Below are positions 7,312 through 13,414 of a DNA stretch of 17,625 bases, one piece after another. The DNA comes from PALSA-505 sp036496025 (GTDB lineage Bacteria > Actinomycetota > Actinomycetes > Streptosporangiales > Streptosporangiaceae). Position 1 is the first letter of the stretch; every line of letters begins with the position of its first letter. The stretch is taken from contig DASXLW010000202.1 of NCBI GenBank assembly GCA_036496025.1, positions 1 through 17,625 on the forward strand, read 5' to 3'. The position numbers were made by a program, and so were the translations under genes. A model generated the notes under the pieces. The model worked only from the letters and a program-made list of their open reading frames with translations, searched no databases and was not told where the DNA came from.

Positions 7312-8271
7312 GTGATGCTCGACGCGCGCAGGCTCCGGCTGCTGAGCGAGTTCGCCGAGCGCGGCAGCATCGCCGCGACCGCCGCCGCGCTCGGCTACAC
7401 GCCCTCGGCGGTCTCCCAGCAACTCACCGCGCTCGAGCGGGAAGCCGGGGCGGCGCTGCTGGACCGGACGGCCCGCAGCGCGGAACTGACCGATGCCGGG
7501 TGGCGGCTCGTCGGTCACGCGCGGCGCATCCTGGCCATGATCGAGTCGGCGGAGGCCGACCTGTCCGCGCGCGAGCAGGAGCCGCAGGGCCGGGTGGTGG
7601 TGACCGCGTTCCCCACCGCGGCCGCCGCCTTCGCGCCGGCCCTGGCGCACAGCCTGCGGGTCCATCCCGGGCTGACCCTGCTGCTGCGGCAGACGCAGCG
7701 CGCCGAGGGCCTGCGCCCGGTCCGGTCGGGCGAGGCCGACATCGCCCTGGTCGACGACTGGTCCGGACGCCTGCCCGGGCAGCAGCCGCAGAACCAGCAG
7801 GGCTTGCTGGCCTTCCACCGGCTGCTGCGCGACCCGCTCGTGCTGGTGGTGCCGCGCGCTCACCCGGTGGCCGGGCGGCCGCGGATCCAGATGCGCGCGC
7901 TCCGCGAGGAGGCGTGGATGGTCACCCCGGAAGGCGAGCCGTCCAGGCAGGCGGTGGACCGCCTGTTCGCGAACGCGGGCGGCGCGCCGCCGGTCTCGTG
8001 GGAGTTCGAGGGCTTCGGCACCATCCTCAGCCTGGTAGCCCAGGGCATCGGGATCGCGGCCGTGCCGAGACTGGCGCTGGCCGCAGGGGCGGCGGGCCGG
8101 GTCGCGGTGCGCGAGCTGCCGGGCGCGGTGCCGGCCAGGGATGTCTACGCGGTGGTGCGCGCATCGAGCGTGCGCCGCCCGGCCACTTCGGCCGCGCTCG
8201 CCGCGCTGCAGGCCGCGGCCGAGAGCCTGCCCCAGCAGAACGCGGCCACCGCCGGACAGGCTCGCGGTTAA
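7312..8271 (+). CDS. LysR-family transcriptional regulator
   Basis: This is a 319-residue regulator. The winged helix-turn-helix lies at residues 5-62 (GSIAATAAALGYTPSAVSQQ) and is followed by the linker helix. An effector-binding periplasmic-protein-like domain spans about 90-300 and keeps the late LVAQGIGIAAVPR segment. Members bind DNA as tetramers and respond to a small metabolite, often made or used by the adjacent gene. The GTG at 7312 has GGGGAGG 10 bases upstream; an ATG one codon later is an alternative. It is divergent from the aminotransferase, which is its most likely target. The C-terminal tail (about 300-319) is Gln/Ala-rich and disordered-looking. A strong hairpin follows at 8343. 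The effector cannot be told. Confidence 0.92.
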   Translation: MMLDARRLRLLSEFAERGSIAATAAALGYTPSAVSQQLTALEREAGAALLDRTARSAELTDAGWRLVGHARRILAMIESAEADLSAREQEPQGRVVVTAFPTAAAAFAPALAHSLRVHPGLTLLLRQTQRAEGLRPVRSGEADIALVDDWSGRLPGQQPQNQQGLLAFHRLLRDPLVLVVPRAHPVAGRPRIQMRALREEAWMVTPEGEPSRQAVDRLFANAGGAPPVSWEFEGFGTILSLVAQGIGIAAVPRLALAAGAAGRVAVRELPGAVPARDVYAVVRASSVRRPATSAALAALQAAAESLPQQNAATAGQARG

Positions 8272-8342
8272 CCTGAAGCCCATCATGACGAGACGGCCGG
8301 AGCGGGCAGGGCGGCCGCGCCAGGCCGGCGACGGCCAGGCCA

Positions 8343-8370
8343 GCCCGCCAGCCGGGCACGGCTGGCGGGC
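8343..8370 (+). terminator. Terminator hairpin after the lysR gene
   Basis: GCCCGCCAGCC and GGCTGGCGGGC form a perfect 11-bp stem with a 6-base loop (GGGCAC). It lies 72 bases after the LysR stop and before the next gene. No T-tract follows, as is common in high-GC actinobacteria. Confidence 0.65.
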
Positions 8371-8462
8371 GGCCTCGATCGTGCTGGTGCTCGTGCTCGC
8401 GCTGCCCCGCCGGATCCCGGACCGGTCGCGGTAGCCCCCGGGCCGCCAGGTACCGTGGCGCG

Positions 8463-9029
8463 ATGACGACCTCAGACTGGGTACGAGGCGAGCCTGCGGG
8501 CTGGCTACGCGGCGGGACCGCGGACTGGCTAAGCGGCGGGGCCGCGGGCTGGATACGCGGCGGGGCCACCGCTCTAGCAGCCGCCCGCACCGCGATAGGC
8601 GTGGTCGCGCTCGCGGCGCCGACACTGGTCACCCGGCCCTGGCTGGGCCCAGACCGCGGCCCGGCGGCCCGGGTGCTCGGCCGGGCGCTGGGCGGCCGGG
8701 ATCTCGCGCTCGGCCTCGGCGCGCTCGCGGCGCTTCAGCGACCGCCGACCGGGCCCCGGTCCGCGGGCCACCCGGGGATATGGATCGGCGTCGGAGCGCT
8801 GTCGGATGCCATGGACGTGCTGGCCACGGTGGCCGCCTGGGACGAGCTGCCGCGGGTCGGCCGGTGGCTGGTGGCCATGTCGGCGGGCGGTGCCGCCGTG
8901 GCCGGCGCCGCGGCCGCCGGGTCACTGCTCACCGAGCCCGCCGCGTCGCCGCCCGCGGCGGCTGCCGTGTCTGCGCCCGGCCCGGCTGCCGGATCGCCGC
9001 CCGCCGCGGCCGCCGCCGATGGGGCTTGA
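8463..9029 (+). CDS. Small multi-span membrane protein with an N-terminal 8-residue tandem repeat
   Basis: This 188-residue protein has hydrophobic spans at about 36-56, 70-85, 100-122 and 135-156, so it probably sits in the membrane. The segment RVLGRALGGRDLALGLGAL is typical of small uncharacterised actinobacterial membrane proteins; I know no function. Residues 4-35 are four tandem 8-residue units (SDWVRGEP, AGWLRGGT, ADWLSGGA, AGWIRGGA), each with a Trp at position 3. The C-terminal 35 residues are an Ala/Pro/Ser tail that coincides with the start of the next gene. The ATG at 8463 is clear, though no strong ribosome site is seen. Its stop overlaps dapE by 11 bases, so the two genes are translated from one mRNA. 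Some or all of the repeat may be slippage-derived. Confidence 0.75.
   Translation: MTTSDWVRGEPAGWLRGGTADWLSGGAAGWIRGGATALAAARTAIGVVALAAPTLVTRPWLGPDRGPAARVLGRALGGRDLALGLGALAALQRPPTGPRSAGHPGIWIGVGALSDAMDVLATVAAWDELPRVGRWLVAMSAGGAAVAGAAAAGSLLTEPAASPPAAAAVSAPGPAAGSPPAAAAADGA
8472..8567 (+). repeat. Four 24-bp tandem units in the coding sequence
   Basis: Units run 8472-8495, 8496-8519, 8520-8543 and 8544-8567. The last three are nearly identical; the first is degenerate. Each encodes eight residues with the pattern [SA][DG]W[VLI][RS]G[EG]x. Period and phase match codons, so changes in copy number would keep the frame. Confidence 0.85.
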
Positions 9030-10077
9030 CCTTTCCGCCGACGGCGCGGCCCTGACCGCGGCGTTGGCCGACATCGAGTCGGTCAGCGGCTCGGAGCAGC
9101 GGCTGGCGGGGGAGATCGCGGCGGCGCTGCGCCCGCTGCCGCACCTGACCGTGCACACCGACGGCGCGGCCGTGGTGGCACGCACCACGCTGGGCCGGGC
9201 GCAGCGGGTGATCCTGGCCGGGCACATCGATACCGTCCCGGTGGCCGGCAATCTTCCTTCTCACACCGAACGGCTCCGCCTCTACGGTTGCGGAACCGCG
9301 GACATGAAGTCCGGGGTGGCCGTCCAGCTCCGCCTGGCCGCGGCGCTGGCCAGCCCGGTCAGGGACGTGACCTACGTGTTTTACGACTGCGAGGAGGTCG
9401 AAGCCGAGCGCAACGGGCTGGCCAGGATCGGCCGCGATCGGCCCGAGTTGCTGGCCGGGGACTTCGCCGTCCTGCTCGAGCCGACCGGCGGCGTGATCGA
9501 GGGCGGCTGCCAGGGCACGCTGCGGGCCGACGTCACCGCGGCGGGGGAGCGAGCGCACAGCGCCAGAGCCTGGATGGGCACGAACGCGATCCACGAGGCG
9601 GCAGGCATCCTGGACGTGCTGCGGGCCTACCAGGCGCGCACCCCGGACGTGGACGGGCTGACCTACCGCGAGGGCCTTAACGCGGTCGCGATCAGCGGCG
9701 GCATCGCGGGCAACGTGATCCCGGACCGCTGCGTCGTCACGGTGAACTTCAGGTTCGCGCCGGACCGCACCGCCGGGCAGGCGGCCGACCACCTGCGCGA
9801 GGTATTCGACGGCTGGCCGGTCACGGTGCTCGACGTGGCGCAGGCGGCCAGGCCCGGCCTCGGCAGCCCGGCGGCGGCCTCATTCGTCGCCGTAGTCGGT
9901 GGCGAGCCCCGGGCCAAGCTCGGCTGGACCGACGTCGCGCGCTTCGCCGAGCTCGGCATCCCGGCGGTCAACTACGGACCTGGGGAGCCGGAGGTGGCGC
10001 ACTCTCGCGGCGAGTACGTCGAGATCCCGAAGATTGCCGAGTGTGAGGCCAGGATGCGGGCCTGGCTGGCGGATTAG
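9019..10077 (+). CDS. dapE: Succinyl-diaminopimelate desuccinylase, M20 family (DapE)
   Basis: DapE removes succinate from N-succinyl-LL-2,6-diaminopimelate in the succinylase branch of lysine and peptidoglycan DAP synthesis. It is a cytoplasmic di-zinc enzyme. The 352-residue protein has the M20 ligands: H69 and D71 in GHIDTVP, D95 in GTADMKSG, catalytic E125 with E126 in CEEVEAERNG, E154 in LEPTGG, and H328 in VAHSRGEYVEIPK. The dimerisation domain spans about 165-275. The length and the last motif match actinobacterial DapE well. The ATG at 9019 replaces a longer frame from 8806, whose extra 71 residues are out-of-frame translation of the neighbour. It overlaps the membrane-protein gene by 11 bases. 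No other dap gene is in the window; a related peptidase cannot be wholly excluded. Confidence 0.88.
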   Translation: MGLDLSADGAALTAALADIESVSGSEQRLAGEIAAALRPLPHLTVHTDGAAVVARTTLGRAQRVILAGHIDTVPVAGNLPSHTERLRLYGCGTADMKSGVAVQLRLAAALASPVRDVTYVFYDCEEVEAERNGLARIGRDRPELLAGDFAVLLEPTGGVIEGGCQGTLRADVTAAGERAHSARAWMGTNAIHEAAGILDVLRAYQARTPDVDGLTYREGLNAVAISGGIAGNVIPDRCVVTVNFRFAPDRTAGQAADHLREVFDGWPVTVLDVAQAARPGLGSPAAASFVAVVGGEPRAKLGWTDVARFAELGIPAVNYGPGEPEVAHSRGEYVEIPKIAECEARMRAWLAD

Positions 10078-10090
10078 CCCGGTGCGGCCC

Positions 10091-10189
10091 GGGTAACTCC
10101 GGCACGGCGCGGTCAGCTCCGGCACGGCGCGGTCAGCTGCAGCACAGCCGGTCAGCCCGTGGCACGGCCCGGTCAGCTCCGGCACAGCC
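10091..10189. repeat. Five tandem ~20-bp intergenic repeats after dapE
   Basis: Units start at 10091, 10111, 10131, 10150 and 10171, with lengths of 20, 20, 19, 21 and 19 bases. The core is GGTCAGCTCCGGCACGGC. The block lies wholly between the dapE stop and the terminator at 10191. No coding signal is seen in it. It looks like a minisatellite-type repeat. Confidence 0.85.
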
Positions 10190-10190
10190 A

Positions 10191-10229
10191 ATCGGGGCGG
10201 GCCGGGCTCTCGCACCGGCCCGCCCCGAT
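10191..10229. terminator. Strong bidirectional terminator between dapE and htrA
   Basis: ATCGGGGCGGGCCGG and CCGGCCCGCCCCGAT make a perfect 15-bp stem with a 9-base loop. It lies between the convergent dapE (stop 10077) and the HtrA-type gene (stop 10256). Its symmetry allows it to end both transcripts. Confidence 0.8.
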
Positions 10230-10255
10230 CAGCCGTGCTCGAGGCCGCGCCTACT

Positions 10256-12403
10256 CTACTTCGCCGGGCCGGCTGCCAGCTTCAGCGACGAGGTGTGATG
10301 CTGGCCGTTCGGGGCCACCCACTGAACCGAGATCGTGGCACCCGGATGGTACTGGGTCAGATTCTGCGTCAGCGAGGCGGGCGAGGCGATCGCCTGGCCG
10401 TTGATGCTGGTGATGACGGCCCCGGCGGTCATGCCGACCTGATCGACCGGCGTGCCGCACAGCACGCCGCTGACCAGAGTGCCCGAGCTGACCGGGGCGA
10501 TGCGGCTGGGCGCCGAGGTCTGGGCGTTGATGTTCAGGCAACTGTTGCTGCTGCCGCCGCCGGACGGGGCACCACCGCCGAAGCCGCCGAATCCTCCGCT
10601 CTGCCGGTTGGCGCTACGCAGTTGGTGCTGCTGTACCTTCGGGTCGGCGGACGTGCTCGGTCCTGACTTTACGCTGGCCACCGTCACGCCCAGGAACGCG
10701 GGCAGCCCGATCTGGATCTTGGAGCTCGGCTTTCCCTGGTCGATCAGAGTCGCGATCGACAGCGCCGTGTTGATGGGGATTGCGAACCCCATGCTCGCGC
10801 CGCTCGGCCCGCCGCCGATGCTCGCCGAGCTGTTCGCGGCGGTGTTCATCCCGATGACCTGGCCCTGCATGTTGGCCAGCGCCCCGCCGGAGTCACCGGA
10901 GATGATCGGCGCGTTGGTCTCCAGCATCCCGTGCAGGTTCTCAGTGGTCCCTGCGCCCTGGTCGGTCGCCTTGATCGACTGGTTCAGGGCGGTCACCCTG
11001 CCCGCGACCACGTTCGGCTTTCCGTCTCGACCCTCCGCATTGCCCAGAGCCACGACCTGGTCGCCCTTATGGACCGAATTCGAGTTGGCGCGCGGGATCG
11101 GATGCAGGCCGGAAGCGCCGTTCAGTTGCAGCAGCGCGACATCGTCGGTCGCGTCGGTGCCGAGCACGGTGACGTTCTTGTAGGTGCGGCCCGTGTCGGC
11201 GATCTTCACGGTCCACTTCGACGTTCCCTGTACGACATGGTTGTTCGTCAGCACCAGCCCGGTGCTGTTCAGAATCATGCCGGTGCCTTCCAGCGTCCCG
11301 CTCTGATATCTGGGGCGGGAGATGATGTCGACGATCCCCGGGCTCACCTTGCTGGCGGCGGCCGCGACCTTAGCGTTCGAGATGCCGTTACCGCCACCCG
11401 TCGGAGCGCCGGCCCCGCCGAATCCCCCGCTGGACCCGCCGCCAGCCCCGCCGAATCCGGGGTTGGGCGCGGCGATGTTCGGTGAGGAGTTGCCCGAGTT
11501 GTGGTTGAGCGCCAGCACCGTCCCGGCCCCCACGCCGGCCGCCAGCGCGGCGACGACCACGTAGGTGACAATCCTGGCTCCGCGCTTGGGCGGGCGATCA
11601 CGGTAGCCGATGACGTCGTCAGGGCCATACCCTCCAGGCGTCCCGTAGCCGGTGCCGCCGGGCGGGTAACCGCCGGGCCCGTACCCGCCCGGGCCATAAC
11701 CGCCGGGCCCGTAGCCGTAGCCGCCCTGGTACCCGGACCCGCCGTAGCCGCCGCCATAGGCGGAAACGCCGCCGTAGCCGGGCTCGCCACCGTAGGCTGA
11801 CCCGCCGCCGTAGGCTGACCCGCTATAACCGGATCCGCCGTACCCCCCGGGCTCGCCGCCGTACCCAGGCTCGCCGCCGTACCCGGCCCCGCCGCCGTAG
11901 CCGGGACCGTAACCGCTGGCCTCGTAGCCGCTGGCCTCGTGGCCGCTGCCGCCGGGACCGTACCCGCCCTGGGCGCCAGGATCGCCCGAGCCCGCCGGAT
12001 ACGAACCGGGGGGTGCATAGATCATCGTCGGGTTCTCGTAGCCGCCCGCCCCGGGCTGGCCGGCGCCGCCCGCCGCAGGCCGATCCGCCGCCGCGGGCTG
12101 GTCCGTAACGCCCGCCGCAGGTTGATCCGCCGCCGCGGGCTGGTCCGGGCTGCCCGCCGCGGGCTGGTCCGCCCCGGCCAGGGGCCCCGGCTGGGGGCCA
12201 CTCGCCTGCCCGGCCGGGAGGGGACCTGCTTCGGCGGGCTGCGTGGACTGGTCGCCGGGAGCCGCAGACGCAACGTCGTGCCGCGCCTGGTCCGGGTCAC
12301 CGTCTGACGGTGCAACGTAGTCGTCGGATCCGTCGTGGGACGCTGGCCAGGCGCTCTGGTACTCCGGTGGCTGCTGCTCGCTGCCGCTGCGGTCTTCGTG
12401 CAT
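10256..12403 (-). CDS. HtrA/DegP-type serine protease, S1C family, with PDZ domain and one membrane anchor
   Basis: This protein degrades or trims damaged envelope proteins outside the membrane. In the 715-residue form (ATG at 12403, AAGGG 8 bases upstream; ATG 12409 and GTG 12412 also possible) the order is as follows. An acidic Pro/Gln cytoplasmic tail contains a 14-residue repeat (about 79-112). A Gly/Tyr/Pro-rich region follows (about 137-262). After a KRGAR stop-transfer charge comes one membrane helix (about 278-299), then a Gly/Ser linker. The trypsin-like domain has H389 (TNNHVV), D421 (DVALLQL) and S505 (SGDSGG). The PDZ domain starts FLGVTV and is interrupted by a Gly-rich insert (about 575-650) bearing C622 and C649, which could form an extracellular disulfide. 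The last part (MTAGAVITSINGQAI) is PDZ-like. It is transcribed divergently from the 12731 gene. Confidence 0.93.
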   Translation of the reverse strand: MHEDRSGSEQQPPEYQSAWPASHDGSDDYVAPSDGDPDQARHDVASAAPGDQSTQPAEAGPLPAGQASGPQPGPLAGADQPAAGSPDQPAAADQPAAGVTDQPAAADRPAAGGAGQPGAGGYENPTMIYAPPGSYPAGSGDPGAQGGYGPGGSGHEASGYEASGYGPGYGGGAGYGGEPGYGGEPGGYGGSGYSGSAYGGGSAYGGEPGYGGVSAYGGGYGGSGYQGGYGYGPGGYGPGGYGPGGYPPGGTGYGTPGGYGPDDVIGYRDRPPKRGARIVTYVVVAALAAGVGAGTVLALNHNSGNSSPNIAAPNPGFGGAGGGSSGGFGGAGAPTGGGNGISNAKVAAAASKVSPGIVDIISRPRYQSGTLEGTGMILNSTGLVLTNNHVVQGTSKWTVKIADTGRTYKNVTVLGTDATDDVALLQLNGASGLHPIPRANSNSVHKGDQVVALGNAEGRDGKPNVVAGRVTALNQSIKATDQGAGTTENLHGMLETNAPIISGDSGGALANMQGQVIGMNTAANSSASIGGGPSGASMGFAIPINTALSIATLIDQGKPSSKIQIGLPAFLGVTVASVKSGPSTSADPKVQQHQLRSANRQSGGFGGFGGGAPSGGGSSNSCLNINAQTSAPSRIAPVSSGTLVSGVLCGTPVDQVGMTAGAVITSINGQAIASPASLTQNLTQYHPGATISVQWVAPNGQHHTSSLKLAAGPAK
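11634..11950 (-). repeat. DNA encoding the Gly/Tyr-rich low-complexity region
   Basis: The DNA is a patchwork of near-copies of words such as CCGCCGTAGCC and CCGGGCCCGTA. They encode GYGG, GYGPGG and AYGGEPGYGG units. Copy number is hard to fix by short reads and may vary among strains. Confidence 0.75.
12068..12170 (-). repeat. 42-bp tandem repeat in the htrA 5' coding region
   Basis: Two near-identical 42-bp units (12068-12109, 12110-12151) and a partial third (12152-12170) encode the 14-residue unit DQPAAG-x2-DQPAAA (with the last copy as DRPAAG). The units are in frame. They encode a proline/alanine cytoplasmic spacer. Confidence 0.8.
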
Positions 12404-12548
12404 CTCCATCACCCTTGCCCGGAACTAGCGTAATTCCCGTTCAGGTCCGCTCACTCCCCAGGCCAAAATCGCCGTACCAGACCCGGTCTCTCCCTTAGTT
12501 AACCCACCTGGCTGGACTTACCCTGAACGCGCCCTGAGGATTGCCCAA

Positions 12549-12564
12549 GGTGACCTAGGTCACC
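12549..12564. promoter_or_regulatory. Perfect 16-bp palindrome, likely regulator binding site
   Basis: GGTGACCTAGGTCACC reads identically on both strands. It stands 146 bases ahead of the HtrA start and 167 bases ahead of the divergent membrane-protein gene. The arms resemble GTnAC half sites of actinobacterial response regulators such as AfsQ1 and MtrA, but those act as spaced direct repeats, so the regulator is unknown. Confidence 0.6.
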
Positions 12565-12625
12565 CGCACCGCGAGCCGGCTCATCACCGGGAAATGCGGG
12601 GGTTATCCCTACTCTCCCGAGCCCG

Positions 12626-12652
12626 TTGCCTGGGGTATATTCACGATATAAC
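12626..12652 (+). promoter_or_regulatory. AT-rich promoter-like island upstream of the 12731 gene
   Basis: TATATT (12636-12641) and TATAAC (12647-12652) form an A+T-rich island in very GC-rich DNA. TTGCCT at 12626 lies 15 bases ahead of TATAAC, a little short of ideal. TATAT and ATATA arms flank TCACG. This is the best promoter candidate for the gene at 12731. The rest of 12413-12730 holds the palindrome at 12549 and the structured leader at 12671; no coding region is seen. Confidence 0.4.
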
Positions 12653-12670
12653 GTGAGTGCCGGAGTGGGA

Positions 12671-12707
12671 TGGCCGGCCGTCGGGGGGCAACCCGATGCG
12701 CAGGCCA
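12671..12707 (+). promoter_or_regulatory. Structured 5' leader of the 12731 gene
   Basis: TGGCC (12671-12675) pairs with GGCCA (12703-12707) and encloses a 7-bp hairpin CGTCGGG/CCCGATG (12679-12685 with 12692-12698, loop GGGCAA, one G-U pair). CCAC in the same stretch could also pair with GTGG next to the start codon (12726-12729 region). Function not shown. Confidence 0.4.
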
Positions 12708-12730
12708 CCAAGATTCTTACAGGAGTGGTA

Positions 12731-13189
12731 ATGCCCGCACCAACTAGCGTCGAGCCCGGCCTGTCCAGGCGGGAAGAGATGTCGGTGTCCACCGCCGCGA
12801 TGTCCAGCGCCCCCTGGACCGCCGCCGCCGTGACCGGCGGCGTCGTCACGCTCGGCGACCTCGGGCTGCACCTGATCGGCGGCAGCATCGGGTTGCACGC
12901 GCTCACCGGTTCGGTGTCCCTCGGGGCCGTGGCGTTCTTTGTCGTCGCTGCCGCCGGTGCGCTGCTGAGTTCACGTTCCGGCCGGGCGCTCCGCTGGGCT
13001 CGCAGCAACCCCTGGCGATTCGCCCTGGTGCCCGGCATCGCCGTGGCCGCGATCGCGTTCGTCCTGTCCGTCGTGCTCGGCGGCGGGGTGTTCGCCGGCG
13101 TGTTCAGCGCGGCCTGGCACGGTGCCGGCACCTTCGCGCTGACCGGGCTGGCCGGGACGGTCGGCGGGGCGCGTCGCCGTCGCGCCTGA
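12731..13189 (+). CDS. Small multi-span membrane protein of unknown function
   Basis: This 152-residue protein is mostly hydrophobic: about 4-5 spans near residues 26-46, 54-73, 87-105, 107-127 and 132-146. An R/W-rich loop (RSGRALRWARSNPWR, 77-91) lies between the second and third, and the tail ends in GGARRRRA, which suggests a cytoplasmic C-terminus. I recognise no family, catalytic residue or metal-binding motif. The start ATG at 12731 has AGGAG 5 bases upstream; a longer frame to 12626 has no such site. It is divergent from the HtrA-type gene across a 327-base control region. A structured leader and a tandem-hairpin terminator frame the gene, so it is probably monocistronic. Co-regulation with HtrA by the shared palindrome is inference. 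Confidence 0.7.
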   Translation: MPAPTSVEPGLSRREEMSVSTAAMSSAPWTAAAVTGGVVTLGDLGLHLIGGSIGLHALTGSVSLGAVAFFVVAAAGALLSSRSGRALRWARSNPWRFALVPGIAVAAIAFVLSVVLGGGVFAGVFSAAWHGAGTFALTGLAGTVGGARRRRA

Positions 13190-13211
13190 TCTGCCCGGCG
13201 CTACTTTCCAC

Positions 13212-13240
13212 CCGCCGGCCCGGCGGCAACCACGGGTTGC
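13212..13240 (+). terminator. Two adjacent hairpins after the 12731 gene
   Basis: CCGCC-GGCCC-GGCGG (13212-13226) is directly followed by GCAACC-ACG-GGTTGC (13226-13240). They lie 23 bases past the stop codon and likely end the transcript. No T-run follows. Confidence 0.6.
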
Positions 13241-13398
13241 GTTCTCCTCGGCTCCCGGTGCCCTTCAAGGACCGACCGCTGCCAGGGCGCAGACACCAAG
13301 GTCAACATCTCGCTGGGCTTGATCACGAATGCCGCGGAGCGTTGGTCCTGGCGCGTTCGGGATCTCCGGCGTGTCGTTCGCCGTATTGCCGTACTCGT

Positions 13399-13414
13399 CC
13401 GATATGGTGTTCGA
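13399..13414 (+). promoter_or_regulatory. Degenerate LexA-like (SOS) box on the DUF222 start codon
   Basis: CCGATATGGTGTTCGA has one perfect half (GTTCGA) of the mycobacterial/actinobacterial LexA consensus TCGAAC-N4-GTTCGA. Only CGA is kept in the other half. The start codon ATG lies inside it, as in DUF222 genes that start MFEEL. Damage-regulated expression may have been lost. Confidence 0.4.

Noticed and set aside
8285..8434. 49-residue frame after lysR with a hydrophobic run.
   Set aside because: No ribosome site, and it spans the strong terminator hairpin at 8343-8370.
9019..9030. Longer dapE form from 8806.
   Set aside because: Extra 71 residues are out-of-frame translation of the membrane protein gene, with Pro/Arg/Trp noise.
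10078..10255. CRISPR-like array in the dapE-htrA gap.
   Set aside because: Repeats are adjacent without unique spacers and vary from 19 to 21 bases.
12653..12716. Resemblance to SAM-I/SAM-IV riboswitch text (GAGTGCC, GGCAACCC, ATTC-like end).
   Set aside because: Only short words match; the P1 closing helix, P2 kink-turn and P3/P4 layout are missing, and the downstream gene is not a methionine/SAM gene.
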